Below are positions 1 through 8,433 of a DNA stretch of 64,000 nucleotides, piece by piece. The position numbers and the translations under genes were made by a program. The stretch comes from Nitrospirales bacterium (GTDB taxonomy: Bacteria > Nitrospirota > Nitrospiria > Nitrospirales > UBA8639): positions 55,943-119,942 of the forward strand of contig JALDRK010000009.1 of assembly GCA_031315915.1 (NCBI GenBank), written 5' to 3'. How positions within the stretch are numbered: position 1 is the first letter of the stretch; every line of letters starts with the position of its first letter. The notes under the pieces were generated by a model. It was not told where the DNA came from. It searched no databases and was given only the letters and a program-made list of their open reading frames with translations.

Positions 1-171
1 TCGCCCGATATCCCAGTACAGCCCGACCAGTTGTTTGTTGACCGACTTCAGGGCCGCATATTGGGCTCTGCGAATCCGTTCTTTGATTTCCGCGAACGCT
101 GTTGCGTAGGCTGCGGGCTTTTCCCCATTCGCCGATCTGGTCAGGCTGGATGTCTTCCTTTTTCCCTTCAT
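1..171 (-). CDS. DUF1016/YhcG-type PDDEXK nuclease family protein, N-terminal fragment (runs off window)
   Basis: The first 57 codons are readable from an ATG at 171 and stay open at base 1. After a basic leader, the translation has the segment AALKSVNKQLVGLYWDIGR, which is the typical N-terminal DUF1016 signature of YhcG-like proteins. Those proteins carry a C-terminal PDDEXK nuclease domain, which would lie outside the window. The ATG overlaps the hsdM stop codon (ATGA), so the gene was translationally coupled to hsdM. DUF1016 proteins are often found in type I restriction loci, which agrees with this context. Function as a nuclease is inferred from the family; the catalytic part is not visible here. 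Confidence 0.7.
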   Translation of the reverse strand, partial: MKGKRKTSSLTRSANGEKPAAYATAFAEIKERIRRAQYAALKSVNKQLVGLYWDIGR

Positions 172-2316
172 ACCCCCAGCTCCTCAAAATTCTTTTTGAT
201 GGTGGCTGCCAGGGTGACCGCCTCGGTGTTGAGATCTTCCAGTTCCACATGGATTTCACGCAGGGTTTCCTCGAAGTCAAAATTTTCGTCTACTTCTTCA
301 GGGGCGATGCCAACATAGCGGCCGGGAGTGAGGCTCCAGTCGTTGGCTTCTATCTCCTTCATGTCCACCAGTTTGACCAGGCCTTCCACGTCGCGCAGTT
401 TGGCCTCGGGGAAGCGTTCGGTGAGCCAGTGGGCCTGTTTCCAGAAGTAGCGCATAAGCTTGAGTTGCTCGACGGCCAGTCCGCGTGCTTCGTCGGCAGC
501 CTTCCGGGCGCGGGTGATGTCACGGCTGGCCCAGGCATCGCTCTCTTTTGCGTTACACTCGTTTTCGCAGGTGTCGATGAGGCGAGTGGCGAGTTTGTAG
601 ATGAGGTCGGTCTGTTTGATTAGGTCGCGGCTGGTTTCCGCCATGGGTTCAAACTCGTTTGTGAGCTTGTTATGTTGCGTTGGTGGCGGGGCGAAGCCTC
701 CATTGTTTGGCGGGTTTGCTGGGCGAAGCGTTGAACTGCTCGGATGTCTTGCTCGAACTGTGCGGTTTCATGATCGAGTTCCTTGACGAGTTCTGTTAGC
801 CTCACCTCCACTCTGGCTTTCTTCTGCCTCTTGGCGAGGGAGTAGTTTCCTCTTTGAAAAACGTTCGAGAGTGTTCCGCAAAAGCTTTCATCGCCTCGGT
901 AAAGGCCGGCAGGGGCTGGAATGTCTGGCCCAGGTCGTCCTTGATTTCGAAACAGGCTTGGGCTTCGTCGGCGACCTGGCCGAGGTACTGCGAGACCAGT
1001 TGCAGGTAGCGGTCGGTCTCGTTCCGGTAGAGCCAGACGATGGCTTGCAGATTTTGTTGCTGCTCGGGACTAAAATCGTAGATCTTGCGTGTGACCTTGT
1101 GGTAGACGTTGCGCGCGTCGATCATGAGCACTTTGTCTTTGTGGGCCTTGGGTTTGTTGCGGTTTAAGAACCACAGCTCGCAGGGCACGGTGCGGGTGTA
1201 GAAGAAGTTAGAGCGGATGGCGATCATGACGTCCACGTCCCCGGTTTCCACCAGCTTTTGCCGAACCTTGGCCTCACCGCCCCCGGCGCTGGAGGCCTGA
1301 GAGGACATGACGAAGCCGGCTCGGCCTTTGTCATTTAGATAGCTGTAGAAGTAGCTGATCCAAATGTAGTTGCCGTTGCTGACCTTGCCTCCCTTATTGA
1401 CGCCGGGCAGGCCGAAGGGCAGGCGCGGGTCGGATTTGACCTTGTCGGCGTCGATCTCATCCACGTTGAATGGCGGATTGGCCATGACGTAGTCGACCTT
1501 GCCGACCAGTTCGTGCGATTTTTCATGGTAGTAAGTGATGGCCTTCTGGATATCGCCTTCCAGGCCGTGGACGGCCAGATTCATTTTGGCCAGGCGGATG
1601 GTGGTGGGGTTTTTCTCCAGGCCGCGGAAGGTGAGTTTTTCCGTGGGGCTGTCGCCGTGCTCTTCGACAATGCGGGCGCTCTGCACAAACATGCCGCCGG
1701 AACCGCAGGCCGGGTCCAGCACGGTGCCGCGCTCGGGATCGAGCACATGGGCGATGAGCGAGACCAGGGAGACGGGGGTGAAGAACTCGCCGCCATCGTG
1801 GGCCTTCTGATCGGCAAACTGGGTGAGGAAGTATTCGTAGATGCGGCCAAAGACATCGCCTTTGACGGTTTTCAGCTCCTCGGGGTTGAGCGTTCGCAGC
1901 AACTGGGCGAGCACCTCTTTCCCCAGCTCCTGATATTCGCTTTTGGGCAGCATCCCGCGTAGGTTGTCGTAATCCTTTTCAATGGACTCCATGGCCTCGA
2001 TGATGGCCTTGGCCCGATCGGCGCTGTTGGGCAAGGATACGAGATAGTCGAACTGCGCCTGCGGGTGCAGAAAAATGGCACCCTGCTGGGAAAAGTCCTC
2101 CTTGGTCAGCGCACGCGTCTTGCCGCCGCGGCTGGGAAGCGTCGGCTCGATCTTCGCTTTCACCGCGAGATAGCGGCTATAGGCGTATCGGAGAAACACC
2201 AGGCCCATGACCGGCAGGAAGTATTCATTGCTGGCGTAGTTGGAGTTGGCGCGCAGGCTGTCGGCGGCGCTCCAGAGGCGTGTTTCAATCGCTTCGATGT
2301 GTTCGAGTTGGGACAT
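168..2316 (-). pseudogene. hsdM: Type I restriction-modification N6-adenine methyltransferase (HsdM), two frameshifts
   Basis: Reading starts at 2316 and gives a HsdM N-terminal helical domain followed by an N6-methyltransferase domain, with motif I (DPACGSGG) and motif IV (NPPF). The frame ends at 802, but the HsdM sequence continues in a second frame (LAKRQKKARVEVRLTELVKEL) from about 840, and in a third frame from about 690 (HNKLTNEFEPMAETSRDL) to the stop at 168. Both shifts go the same way, so they do not compensate. An intact protein would be roughly 715 residues; the longest remaining piece is 504, which keeps the catalytic motifs but loses the C-terminal region. No hsdR or hsdS is seen in the window. 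Sequencing error is possible, but two shifts within 150 bp favour real decay. Confidence 0.85.
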
Positions 2317-2543
2317 GTCGGTTTGGGTTCTCGTTAGTTGGCGGTGGTGTCAGCCATTTAGTTTGCTGGTGCTTATTTTGTGGTCCCTTAAGGGCGACCT
2401 TTCGCGAACTGTTTGTTTGGTGCTTCGCTCTATCCTGCGAAATTTAATGAAATATACCATTTGGCAGTTATATTTCCAGCAAAAATCTCGCTCTGGGTAT
2501 CCGGAAGACTGGTAGGGAAACACTTTTGTTCACTAATTTATAT

Positions 2544-2562
2544 TGTTCATGTTTCATGAACA
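2544..2562. promoter_or_regulatory. Perfect palindrome, candidate operator of the AbiEi-like gene
   Basis: TGTTCATG and CATGAACA form perfect 8-bp arms around TTT, ending 16 bp before the preferred ATG at 2579. A further AACATGAA follows at 2576, giving a third half-site-like element. AT-rich sequence around 2536-2572 could hold a -10. AbiEi-type antitoxins are known to repress their own promoters by binding inverted repeats, so an autoregulatory operator is a reasonable inference. It is also why I prefer the ATG at 2579 to the TTG at 2543, which lies just before the palindrome and would put it inside the coding sequence. Confidence 0.5.
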
Positions 2563-2578
2563 TGATACTATAACGAAC

Positions 2579-3679
2579 ATGAAGATAGGGGGAAAGGATA
2601 TTAACCTTGTCAATGCCGCCCTGGAGCGGTTGAAGGCCGTCCATCCAGTCCAGGTCAAGAATCTGGTGATTCGAGGAGAGCGGCAAGGCTCATGTCGGAT
2701 GGGATGGCGAGGTGACGCTGAAACCGCTCAGGGCACGGTCAGTTACGTTTTTGAAGCCAGCTTCACATCTGGAGGCCTGGAGGCGGTTCGTCACCTCCTC
2801 ATTCAGGCCAAGACTGCAGGGCAGCCCAACAAGTCCAAAGGGATTTTATTGTTGGCCGATTACGTCAACCCCTCCTTGGGGCAACAACTCAGGGAAGCTG
2901 ACATCAATTTCATCGATACGGCTGGAAATGTATTCTTACAGCAAGAGCCCGGCTTGCACCTTTACGTTGAGGGGAAGAAACTCCAAACTCCTGCGAAGGA
3001 AGCACCAACGCGCCTGTTTCAACCGAGTGGGCTGACCCTACTCTTTGGCCTTCTGGTGACACCGGAGTCAGTGAATAGGTCCTATCGTGATCTGGCCAAA
3101 GCGAACGGTGTTGCGTTGGGGACGGTCGGTTGGATTATGCGCGACCTCCGTGAACAAGGATATGTCGAACCTCTGGGGAAGGACCGAATTCAACTTATCC
3201 GAAAAAAAGAGCTTCTTGACCGCTGGGTTGATGGCTATGCGACGCGGCTTCGGCCCAAAATACTTGCAGGAGAATTTGTATTGGACCCGACAAAAGATTT
3301 TGATTCGGTCATGGATGGATTTGAAAACTATGCCTTTGAGCAAAACATGCAGTGGGGCCTTACGGGAGGTTTTGGCGCCTTTGAACTCTTGCACCATTAC
3401 CGGGGGATGACCCTTTCCATTTTTATTGAAAAATGGAGCTCTTATACTGCCCTCGCAGCCCTTCATTTACTTCCACATGAGGGAGGATGGGAAAGTGCTT
3501 CAAAGTTTCTCGCCTCAAGTATTTGGGAAAACCGCCAGACAGAGCCGGACACCCGGTGGTTCGCCATCCCTTTACTTGTCTATGCCGAATTAGAGCAGCT
3601 TCAAGGTGGCGACCGCGAACTTGAAGCGGGTCGCCACCTTTATACGACTTTCCTGGAGGAGTCCCTTGCCAAAGATTGA
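2579..3679 (+). CDS. AbiEi-like antitoxin / winged-helix regulator of a type IV toxin-antitoxin pair
   Basis: A 366-residue soluble protein from the ATG at 2579. Its middle part includes the segment FIDTAGNVFLQQEPGLHLYVEGKK, which I associate with AbiEi-family antitoxins. A winged-helix-like stretch follows (SYRDLAKANGVALGTVGWIMRDL, then a wing around EPLGKDRIQLI). The next gene is a broken nucleotidyltransferase overlapping its 3' end by 14 nt, which is the normal AbiEi-AbiEii arrangement. In that system the antitoxin represses the operon and counteracts the nucleotidyltransferase toxin. Here the antitoxin gene is intact while the toxin is dead. The family call rests on recalled motifs and gene order, so it is moderate. 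Confidence 0.6.
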   Translation: MKIGGKDINLVNAALERLKAVHPVQVKNLVIRGERQGSCRMGWRGDAETAQGTVSYVFEASFTSGGLEAVRHLLIQAKTAGQPNKSKGILLLADYVNPSLGQQLREADINFIDTAGNVFLQQEPGLHLYVEGKKLQTPAKEAPTRLFQPSGLTLLFGLLVTPESVNRSYRDLAKANGVALGTVGWIMRDLREQGYVEPLGKDRIQLIRKKELLDRWVDGYATRLRPKILAGEFVLDPTKDFDSVMDGFENYAFEQNMQWGLTGGFGAFELLHHYRGMTLSIFIEKWSSYTALAALHLLPHEGGWESASKFLASSIWENRQTEPDTRWFAIPLLVYAELEQLQGGDRELEAGRHLYTTFLEESLAKD

Positions 3680-4300
3680 AGAAGATCTCGCGGAAGCCCT
3701 GCATATCCTCCGCGATTTCTTCGAACAAAAACAGATTCCCTTCGCCCTGATAGGTGCTCTTGTTCCGGCTCTCTTGTTGTCTTCTGGTTGGCCTGTGTTC
3801 CACGATGCCGATCACGTGATCCGACTCCAGTCTGGGCAGCCTGGAGTGAGGTGATACGAACTGAAGACCTCGGATTTACGAGGGCCACCGCGAACAGGAG
3901 CACCGGTTGGATTATAACTGTTGAGATCTGGTTCCATTTGGAATCTTCGATGGTCCTTCTGATGTATTAATTTACCCAAGTCGGGGAATCGCATGAACAT
4001 GACGGGGCTCCGACAAGTCTTCCACTTTGCTACGCCGACAGAAGGATCCCGGAGCTTCCGCCCGTTGTGCCGCTTTGCTTTTCACGCTTCTGGAAGGTGG
4101 TCGCGTATTCTGACCTGGCAGTTTCTGCGAGATCTTCATGATTTGGTGTATGTCTTGGAGCACTTACGGAGGCTGTTGGCAAGAGTTCCCGCCGATTTGA
4201 TCTCCCTAGAGACGTAGAGGCCGACCTATGGGACTGCGGGTGCCTTCCTGTTAGGCCAAGATGTTAACCGCCATGCCTCTGCGAGAGGCTCTGAACTTGG
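3666..4300 (+). pseudogene. AbiEii-like nucleotidyltransferase, multiply frameshifted remnant
   Basis: A TTG at 3666 inside the 3' end of the upstream gene opens PKIEEDLAEALHILRDFF and IGALVPALLL, a typical N-terminus of AbiEii-type nucleotidyltransferases. The frame stops at 3854. Family-like pieces continue in other frames on the same strand: LVPFGIFDGPSDVLIYPSRG near 3930, MNMTGLRQVFHFATP near 3993, VPLCFSRFWKVVAYSD near 4067, RDLHDLVYVLEH near 4128 and GTAGAFLLGQDVNRHASA near 4229. Their order matches one ancestral protein broken by several indels and stops. The expected GS-x-DxD catalytic region seems partly deleted (only HDADHVIRL is left). It cannot make a working toxin. The right boundary is approximate. 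Confidence 0.75.
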
Positions 4301-4481
4301 TGAGAGTGATTTCTTGGACATACTTGAGAATGCTCATTTCCGTACTGCTAACCGTTACGACCAAACCTCGCTGTTTGTTTTGATTTCTTTGCGTGAGGGT
4401 GATGGTGCCTTCCCCATCGATTATTCCTGCGAGATAGCCTGCATCCAGGGGTGACCGTGTTTTTACAGTTAGGTAGGTCAT
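4251..4481 (-). pseudogene. LAGLIDADG homing endonuclease, N-terminal fragment
   Basis: The 76-codon frame starts at 4481 and contains GYLAGIIDGEGTITL, a clear LAGLIDADG motif helix, followed by VVTVSSTEMSILKYVQEIT, which matches the fold after the motif. Similarity ends near 4305, where the opposite strand starts to look like the end of the nucleotidyltransferase remnant. Single-motif LAGLIDADG enzymes are usually above 130 residues and act as dimers, so this is a truncated relic. It lies on the same strand as the intron-bearing tmRNA gene but downstream of its terminator, not inside the intron. It may be a former partner of that intron or of a separate one. Confidence 0.65.
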
Positions 4482-4517
4482 GAATTTTCCCGTGCCATTG
4501 TAGGAGGTGGGCTGAAC

Positions 4518-4553
4518 AAAAAAAAGGCCTCTGGATCGTGTGATCCAGAGGCC
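4518..4553 (-). terminator. Intrinsic terminator of ssrA
   Basis: GGCCTCTGGATC and GATCCAGAGGCC make a 12-bp perfect stem with an ACAC loop, followed by eight T residues on the minus strand. It starts three bases after the encoded CCA end of tmRNA, so it should define the primary transcript end. Confidence 0.92.
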
Positions 4554-4556
4554 GAT

Positions 4557-5165
4557 TGGTGGAGGTGAGGGGACGGATGTTCCATGCTTTTCAGCGTGGG
4601 CCGGACTATGCCTTCATCCACGTGGGATGCGGGGCGTCTTAGCATCGAATGATGCTCCGAGTGCCCGCTCATCTGACGACCAGCGGGTCTCTGAGTCTCT
4701 ACAGGGCCAAAGAAGTTAGCCTTCTTCGACCCCTCGGCGTTGCCATGGCCCGGTGTGTCCGAGCGGTAGGGTTCACCGAATGAGCCCCGTGTTCACCCGA
4801 GGATTGCTCCCCGGGGCGACCATGTTTGTTAATCGAACCCCTGTCCGAGAACATTCAGCGCAACAGCCCTACGTGTGTAGCCGATGATTTGTTATTCGCA
4901 GTTGCCCACGCCCACCGACCGGCTTAGAGCACCCGCTAGCCCAGAATGTTCTCGTCCGCCGCCGCTGAGCACCGGCATTGGACCAGCCTGCAGTGTGACG
5001 CCCCTTCCTCACCCGCAGGCAAAGAAAGGAGGGACGTCGCGGTCAATTAAGCCGCGAGAGCCAAGTTATCGTTGGCACTTAATGTTTTCCCGAAGGTTTT
5101 ACGAGACTCCGAGAGCTCGACACGCTCTGTTGACCTCTTGATTCCCGTCGAAGCCAGTCACCCCC
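4557..5165 (-). ncRNA. ssrA: tmRNA (SsrA), interrupted in the T-loop by a group I intron
   Basis: The 5' end reads GGGGGTGACTGGCTTCGACG, a standard tmRNA start, and the 3' end is CACCTCCACCA. The two form a 7-bp acceptor stem with the G3-U70 pair (G5163 with T4563) that alanyl-tRNA synthetase recognises, and CCA is encoded. The tag reading frame starts at GCC 5076 and runs to TAA at 5047, encoding ANDNLALAA, a normal proteolysis tag ending in LAA. Exon 1 is 4832-5165 and exon 2 is only 17 nt (4557-4573). Joining them restores the stem AGGGG/CCCCT and the 7-nt loop TTCGATT. The mature RNA would be 351 nt, normal for the family. tmRNA with SmpB rescues stalled ribosomes. No strong promoter was identified upstream. 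Confidence 0.95.
4574..4831 (-). mobile_element. Group I self-splicing intron in the tmRNA T-loop (258 nt, no internal ORF)
   Basis: The insert lies between T4832 and T4573 of the T-loop. Exon bases CGAT pair with GTCG just inside the intron (P1), placing the splice-site U in a U-G wobble, and the upstream GGGG can pair with the adjoining CCCC. The intron ends in G. Inside are a P4-like pairing (CCTCGG with CCGAGG), a hairpin like P6 (GAAGAAGGCTAACTTC), an R-like element with AGACT near 4695 and an S-like element AAGGCATAGTCC near 4608; GACT and AGTC form the P7 core. These are the standard group I core features. It has no open reading frame and is small, so mobility would need an enzyme in trans. 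Confidence 0.88.
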
Positions 5166-5522
5166 TTGTTAATGATGAACTTTTCTTAATCTCACGAACG
5201 ACTCTCTTTAGTCTACCCCAGAATAGTGCCGTATGCCACCGAAGAGGATTCATCAACCTGTATTGACAGATAACCATTTGCCTGCTCGGATCAAGCGATC
5301 GTAAGAAAAGTGGAGCGCATAAACAGAATTGATGGATCTTCTGCACGGAATGCCTGCTTATTAGGTCTTCATCATCATGAACGAATTGCCAAGAATTGGG
5401 TTCAAAAAATGTCTGGACCATACTTTTCACCATCCACTTTGGTATACAAGAAGAAACTGGCAGTGTCCGCGTAATCTGAAATTTTTTGGATCGGTTTTAA
5501 ATCCAGGAAGGAGAGTAACGGA
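5166..5522. other. Divergent intergenic region between ssrA and gdx
   Basis: This 357-bp stretch must contain the leftward ssrA promoter and the rightward gdx promoter. I see no convincing -35/-10 pair for either: just upstream of ssrA, TTCGTG and CATTAA are 18 bp apart and weak. No conserved riboswitch-like structure is evident. A strong AGGAAGGAGAG ribosome-binding site lies just before the gdx start. Confidence 0.5.
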
Positions 5523-5843
5523 ATGGCATGGACGTTATTGTTTGTGGCGGGGTTCTTTGAGATCGTGTGGGCCACAGCCCTGAAATATACCGACGGATTT
5601 ACGCGACTGGGTCCCAGTGTGGCCACGGTGTTGTCCATGGGCATCAGCATGGTGTGTATGTCGTTTGCGCTCCGTGAAATTCCCATGGGAACGGCCTATG
5701 CCATTTGGACGGGGATTGGGGCAGTGGGAACCGTGATTTTGGGGATTGTTTTATTTAATGAACCAAGGACCGCGATCAGGATTTTGTGTATCGTGGCAAT
5801 TATTGGGGGAATTGCCGGTTTAAAATTGTCTTCTCCTTCCTAA
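5523..5843 (+). CDS. gdx: SMR-family guanidinium/quaternary ammonium exporter (Gdx, SugE type)
   Basis: The 106-residue length and four hydrophobic helices are those of a small multidrug resistance protein. The conserved membrane glutamate is in FFEIVWA (residue 13), and GTAYAIWTGIGAVGT is the SugE/Gdx subtype signature rather than that of EmrE. Members of this subtype exchange guanidinium for protons in the inner membrane as antiparallel dimers; some also export quaternary ammonium compounds. A very good Shine-Dalgarno (AGGAAGGAGAG) supports the ATG at 5523. It is a single-gene unit whose 3' end overlaps the convergent oxygenase gene by 4 bp. I looked for a guanidine riboswitch upstream and found none. 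Confidence 0.88.
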   Translation: MAWTLLFVAGFFEIVWATALKYTDGFTRLGPSVATVLSMGISMVCMSFALREIPMGTAYAIWTGIGAVGTVILGIVLFNEPRTAIRILCIVAIIGGIAGLKLSSPS

Positions 5844-6409
5844 AATGCCCAAGCCACAAACGTATAGCGTTCGCCCTTGGTAACTTCTTTCACTTCATGG
5901 GGGTACATGAAATTTGAGGGAAATACCATGATATCCCCGGCCTTCAGCGGCACCTCGTGGTGGCCAAAGAACACAAACTCTCCTCCTTCATACCCGTCGT
6001 TCAGCACTCCCAGGATACTGAGGATCGGGATGCCTTTTCGCTGTCCATCGAAGAGGGAGTGGATATGATCGTAATGTTCGCGCATCATGGTGCCGGTTGA
6101 ATAGCGATTAAATCGGATCGGGGTAAACGTCTTGATGAACCCTTTTATTTTTTCATCTTTTTGTGGCACATGCTTCAACATATATCCCTGGAGAGCCTTG
6201 AGCACGAAGGGGCCAAGCGTGTCCTGTAATGCCTGGGTGGTGTTTTGTACGTCTAACTCTTTTTCTTTTTCGGAGGAATAATGATCGACTCCGTAGCTGT
6301 ACCAGGAGTGTTTCGTCCATTCCCTGCTTTGAATGTCTTTCAATACCCCTTCACAAACGGGAGGAGGGATGACATTCGTCACAAACACATAATCGCTGAC
6401 TTTGTCCAT
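5840..6409 (-). CDS. 2-oxoglutarate/Fe(II)-dependent oxygenase (prolyl 4-hydroxylase-like)
   Basis: A 189-residue protein whose C-terminal half has the double-stranded beta-helix signature. An HxD iron motif is in REHYDHIHS, the distal iron histidine is in YPHEV, and a basic residue follows in KGERYTFVAW that could bind 2-oxoglutarate. GGEFVFFG and GDIMVFPS are typical of the prolyl hydroxylase-type 2OG-Fe(II) oxygenase superfamily, including the PKHD group. These soluble enzymes hydroxylate proteins or small molecules; the substrate here cannot be told. It is transcribed convergently to gdx and apparently alone. Confidence 0.8.
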   Translation of the reverse strand: MDKVSDYVFVTNVIPPPVCEGVLKDIQSREWTKHSWYSYGVDHYSSEKEKELDVQNTTQALQDTLGPFVLKALQGYMLKHVPQKDEKIKGFIKTFTPIRFNRYSTGTMMREHYDHIHSLFDGQRKGIPILSILGVLNDGYEGGEFVFFGHHEVPLKAGDIMVFPSNFMYPHEVKEVTKGERYTFVAWAF

Positions 6410-6594
6410 GAAAAAGCCCCCTGACTGGTTTTCCGGGTATTGGCCGGCCGCTCAATGCCATGAATGAGGGAGAGTCTACAATGACGAAAGAGGCGGATCA
6501 ATCCGTTGGAAAAGGCCACCCGGCCTGTCCTCTTTTGCGACACTTCGGGAATAGCGGAACATAGTGAAGAAGTCAGAATGTGAACCTGGGAGAG

Positions 6595-8433
6595 CTAAAT
6601 GGAAAACTGAAACTCCCCCTGTCCTCTGGACGATTCACCCAAAATGCCTCGGGTTTTGAGTAATTCGATAAGGGAATGCGTACAGTCATCAAAATTTTCC
6701 GGTCCTGCGAAGGCCAGGTCGGTATCGGGTTGAGGCCCGGTGAGATCCTTGGCCATATGGATGGTGATGACCGGAATGGGATTCACGAGTGTTTGTAACG
6801 TTGGAAGCAAGTGGCGGCTGGCCTGTGGGAAGGCGTTGGTGGTGCAAATGACCAACAAGCCCGTGTCTGTGAGAAGCCTGATGACTTCCCCAAAACGACG
6901 GATGACTTCATCGGGTTTGGTCTCTACCAGGTCCGCATCGAGACCTCTCTGCAGATTTTCCGGGGATAACAGATAGGCATGACGTCCTTCGGCCACCAGC
7001 ACGGTTTCCAGTTTGCGTGCCAGAAATCCTTTGGCGGTCGTATCGGGTCCGGTCAAGAGTAATACAGCCGCTTGGTGTCCGTACTGTTTCGCGCGATCCG
7101 CTGTTCCGACATCGCCCTTGACCCAGGCCGAATCTCGTTCCCGGGCTTCCGTACGGAAACTCTCCTGTTCGTCGGGCACCGATTCGGTGATGATGCCGCC
7201 ACCTGCCACATCGTAGTCGTCCACCAACACAAAGCGTCCCGTGGTTTCAAAGCTGGTATAGAGATCAAACGCCATTGGCGTTTTGGTTCGGAGCGTGATG
7301 TCGGCGACTTCGTTTCGTTGCACACTGGATTGGGTCTGCCGGTCATTCAAATTGTTGGCGTCAACAATTCGGTGAATTGTAGCAATTTCGCAAGGTACCT
7401 CACGGGTGGCCATCCGTAGACTGTAAGGGCGTCGTATTTCCAGTGGCCGTTTGCCCAGCCAAAACAGGTTGGCGCGTATCCTGGTGGAGACGAGCGGCCG
7501 ATCGGTTTCCTGGGCGGCAATTTGTCCACGCTCCACGAAAATTTGTTCGTCCAGTGTGATCCCGACAGACTGGCCGGCAACGGCTTGCGTGGGAGGCGGA
7601 TCGATATTAAAAGCTTCAATGGTTTGGATATTGGCCGACTTATTCGATGGCGAAAAGACCAAGCGGTCGCCGATTTTCAGTTTTCCGGCGGTGATGCGCC
7701 CTACCAGGATTCGGCGGGCATCGAATTTATACACGTCTTGGATCGGAAGCCGTAGGGGTTTTTCGGTGAGGGTGGTTTCCAGACTGAAGTGGGCGAGCGA
7801 ATCCAACACCGAGGGGCCTGTATACCACGGGGTTTCAGGGCTGACCTGGGCGATATTTACCCCCAGTTTCGCGCTGGCTGGAATCACATATTGGGGCGTG
7901 ACGTTCAGTTGATTCAAGAAATCACGATATTCCTTTTCAATCCCCTTGAACGTGTCTTCCCGGTAGCTCACTAAGTCCATTTTGTTCACGACGACCGTGA
8001 CCTGCTTGACTCCAAGCATGGATAAGAGGAGGCCATGCCGCTTCGATTGATCGCGGACGCCTTCGAGGGCGTCGATGATCAGCAATGCGGCTTCGGCTCT
8101 TGCGGCACCCGAGACCATGTTTTTCAAGAATTCTTTGTGTCCGGGAGCGTCGATGATGATGTATTGGCGCCCTCCCCATGAAAAGAAGGTACGGGCCGTG
8201 TCGATCGTGATGCCTTGTTGTTGCTCTTCTAAAAAGGCATCAAAGAGGAACGCATATTCGAATTCTTTACCTTGTTGTTGGCAAATGGCTTGGATCTTTT
8301 CGAGCTTGCCGATCGGAAGGGTTCCGGTGTCGGCATAGAGACGACCCAATAATGTGGATTTGCCGTGGTCCACATGACCCACGATTACGATATTCATTCG
8401 TTCTTTCATTGTCGTGTCGGTCGTCATGTTCAC
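6595..8433 (-). CDS. cysN: Sulfate adenylyltransferase subunit 1 (CysN GTPase) with vestigial APS-kinase-like C-terminal domain
   Basis: A 612-residue protein. The N-terminal GTPase domain has GHVDHGKS (about residue 19), DAPGH and NKMD, followed by EF-Tu-like beta-barrel domains. CysN hydrolyses GTP to drive APS formation by CysD. From about residue 455 to the end the protein resembles APS kinase (CysC), but the P-loop is GPDTTAKG in place of GLSGAGKST, and the APS-binding DGDNxRxGLN motif has become [10 protein letters not shown]. It therefore looks like a CysNC fusion whose kinase half has lost catalysis. It starts at GTG 8433, overlapping the cysD stop, or at ATG 8427. It is the last gene of the sulfate operon. 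Confidence 0.92.
   Translation of the reverse strand: MNMTTDTTMKERMNIVIVGHVDHGKSTLLGRLYADTGTLPIGKLEKIQAICQQQGKEFEYAFLFDAFLEEQQQGITIDTARTFFSWGGRQYIIIDAPGHKEFLKNMVSGAARAEAALLIIDALEGVRDQSKRHGLLLSMLGVKQVTVVVNKMDLVSYREDTFKGIEKEYRDFLNQLNVTPQYVIPASAKLGVNIAQVSPETPWYTGPSVLDSLAHFSLETTLTEKPLRLPIQDVYKFDARRILVGRITAGKLKIGDRLVFSPSNKSANIQTIEAFNIDPPPTQAVAGQSVGITLDEQIFVERGQIAAQETDRPLVSTRIRANLFWLGKRPLEIRRPYSLRMATREVPCEIATIHRIVDANNLNDRQTQSSVQRNEVADITLRTKTPMAFDLYTSFETTGRFVLVDDYDVAGGGIITESVPDEQESFRTEARERDSAWVKGDVGTADRAKQYGHQAAVLLLTGPDTTAKGFLARKLETVLVAEGRHAYLLSPENLQRGLDADLVETKPDEVIRRFGEVIRLLTDTGLLVICTTNAFPQASRHLLPTLQTLVNPIPVITIHMAKDLTGPQPDTDLAFAGPENFDDCTHSLIELLKTRGILGESSRGQGEFQFSI

Noticed and set aside
1513..1962. 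149-codon frame antisense to hsdM
   Set aside because: Shadow of the HsdM coding frame; low-complexity composition typical of an antisense GC-rich reading.
4501..4515. CACCTCC-like copy near the LAGLIDADG start, as a degenerate att repeat of the ssrA 3' end
   Set aside because: Only about seven contiguous bases match; too short to be distinguished from chance.
4884..5266. Short plus-strand frames across the tmRNA gene
   Set aside because: The region is tmRNA on the other strand; these frames are chance openings.
5166..5522. Possible guanidine riboswitch before gdx
   Set aside because: I found neither the tandem ACGR hairpins of class II nor a class I-like core, so no riboswitch is claimed.
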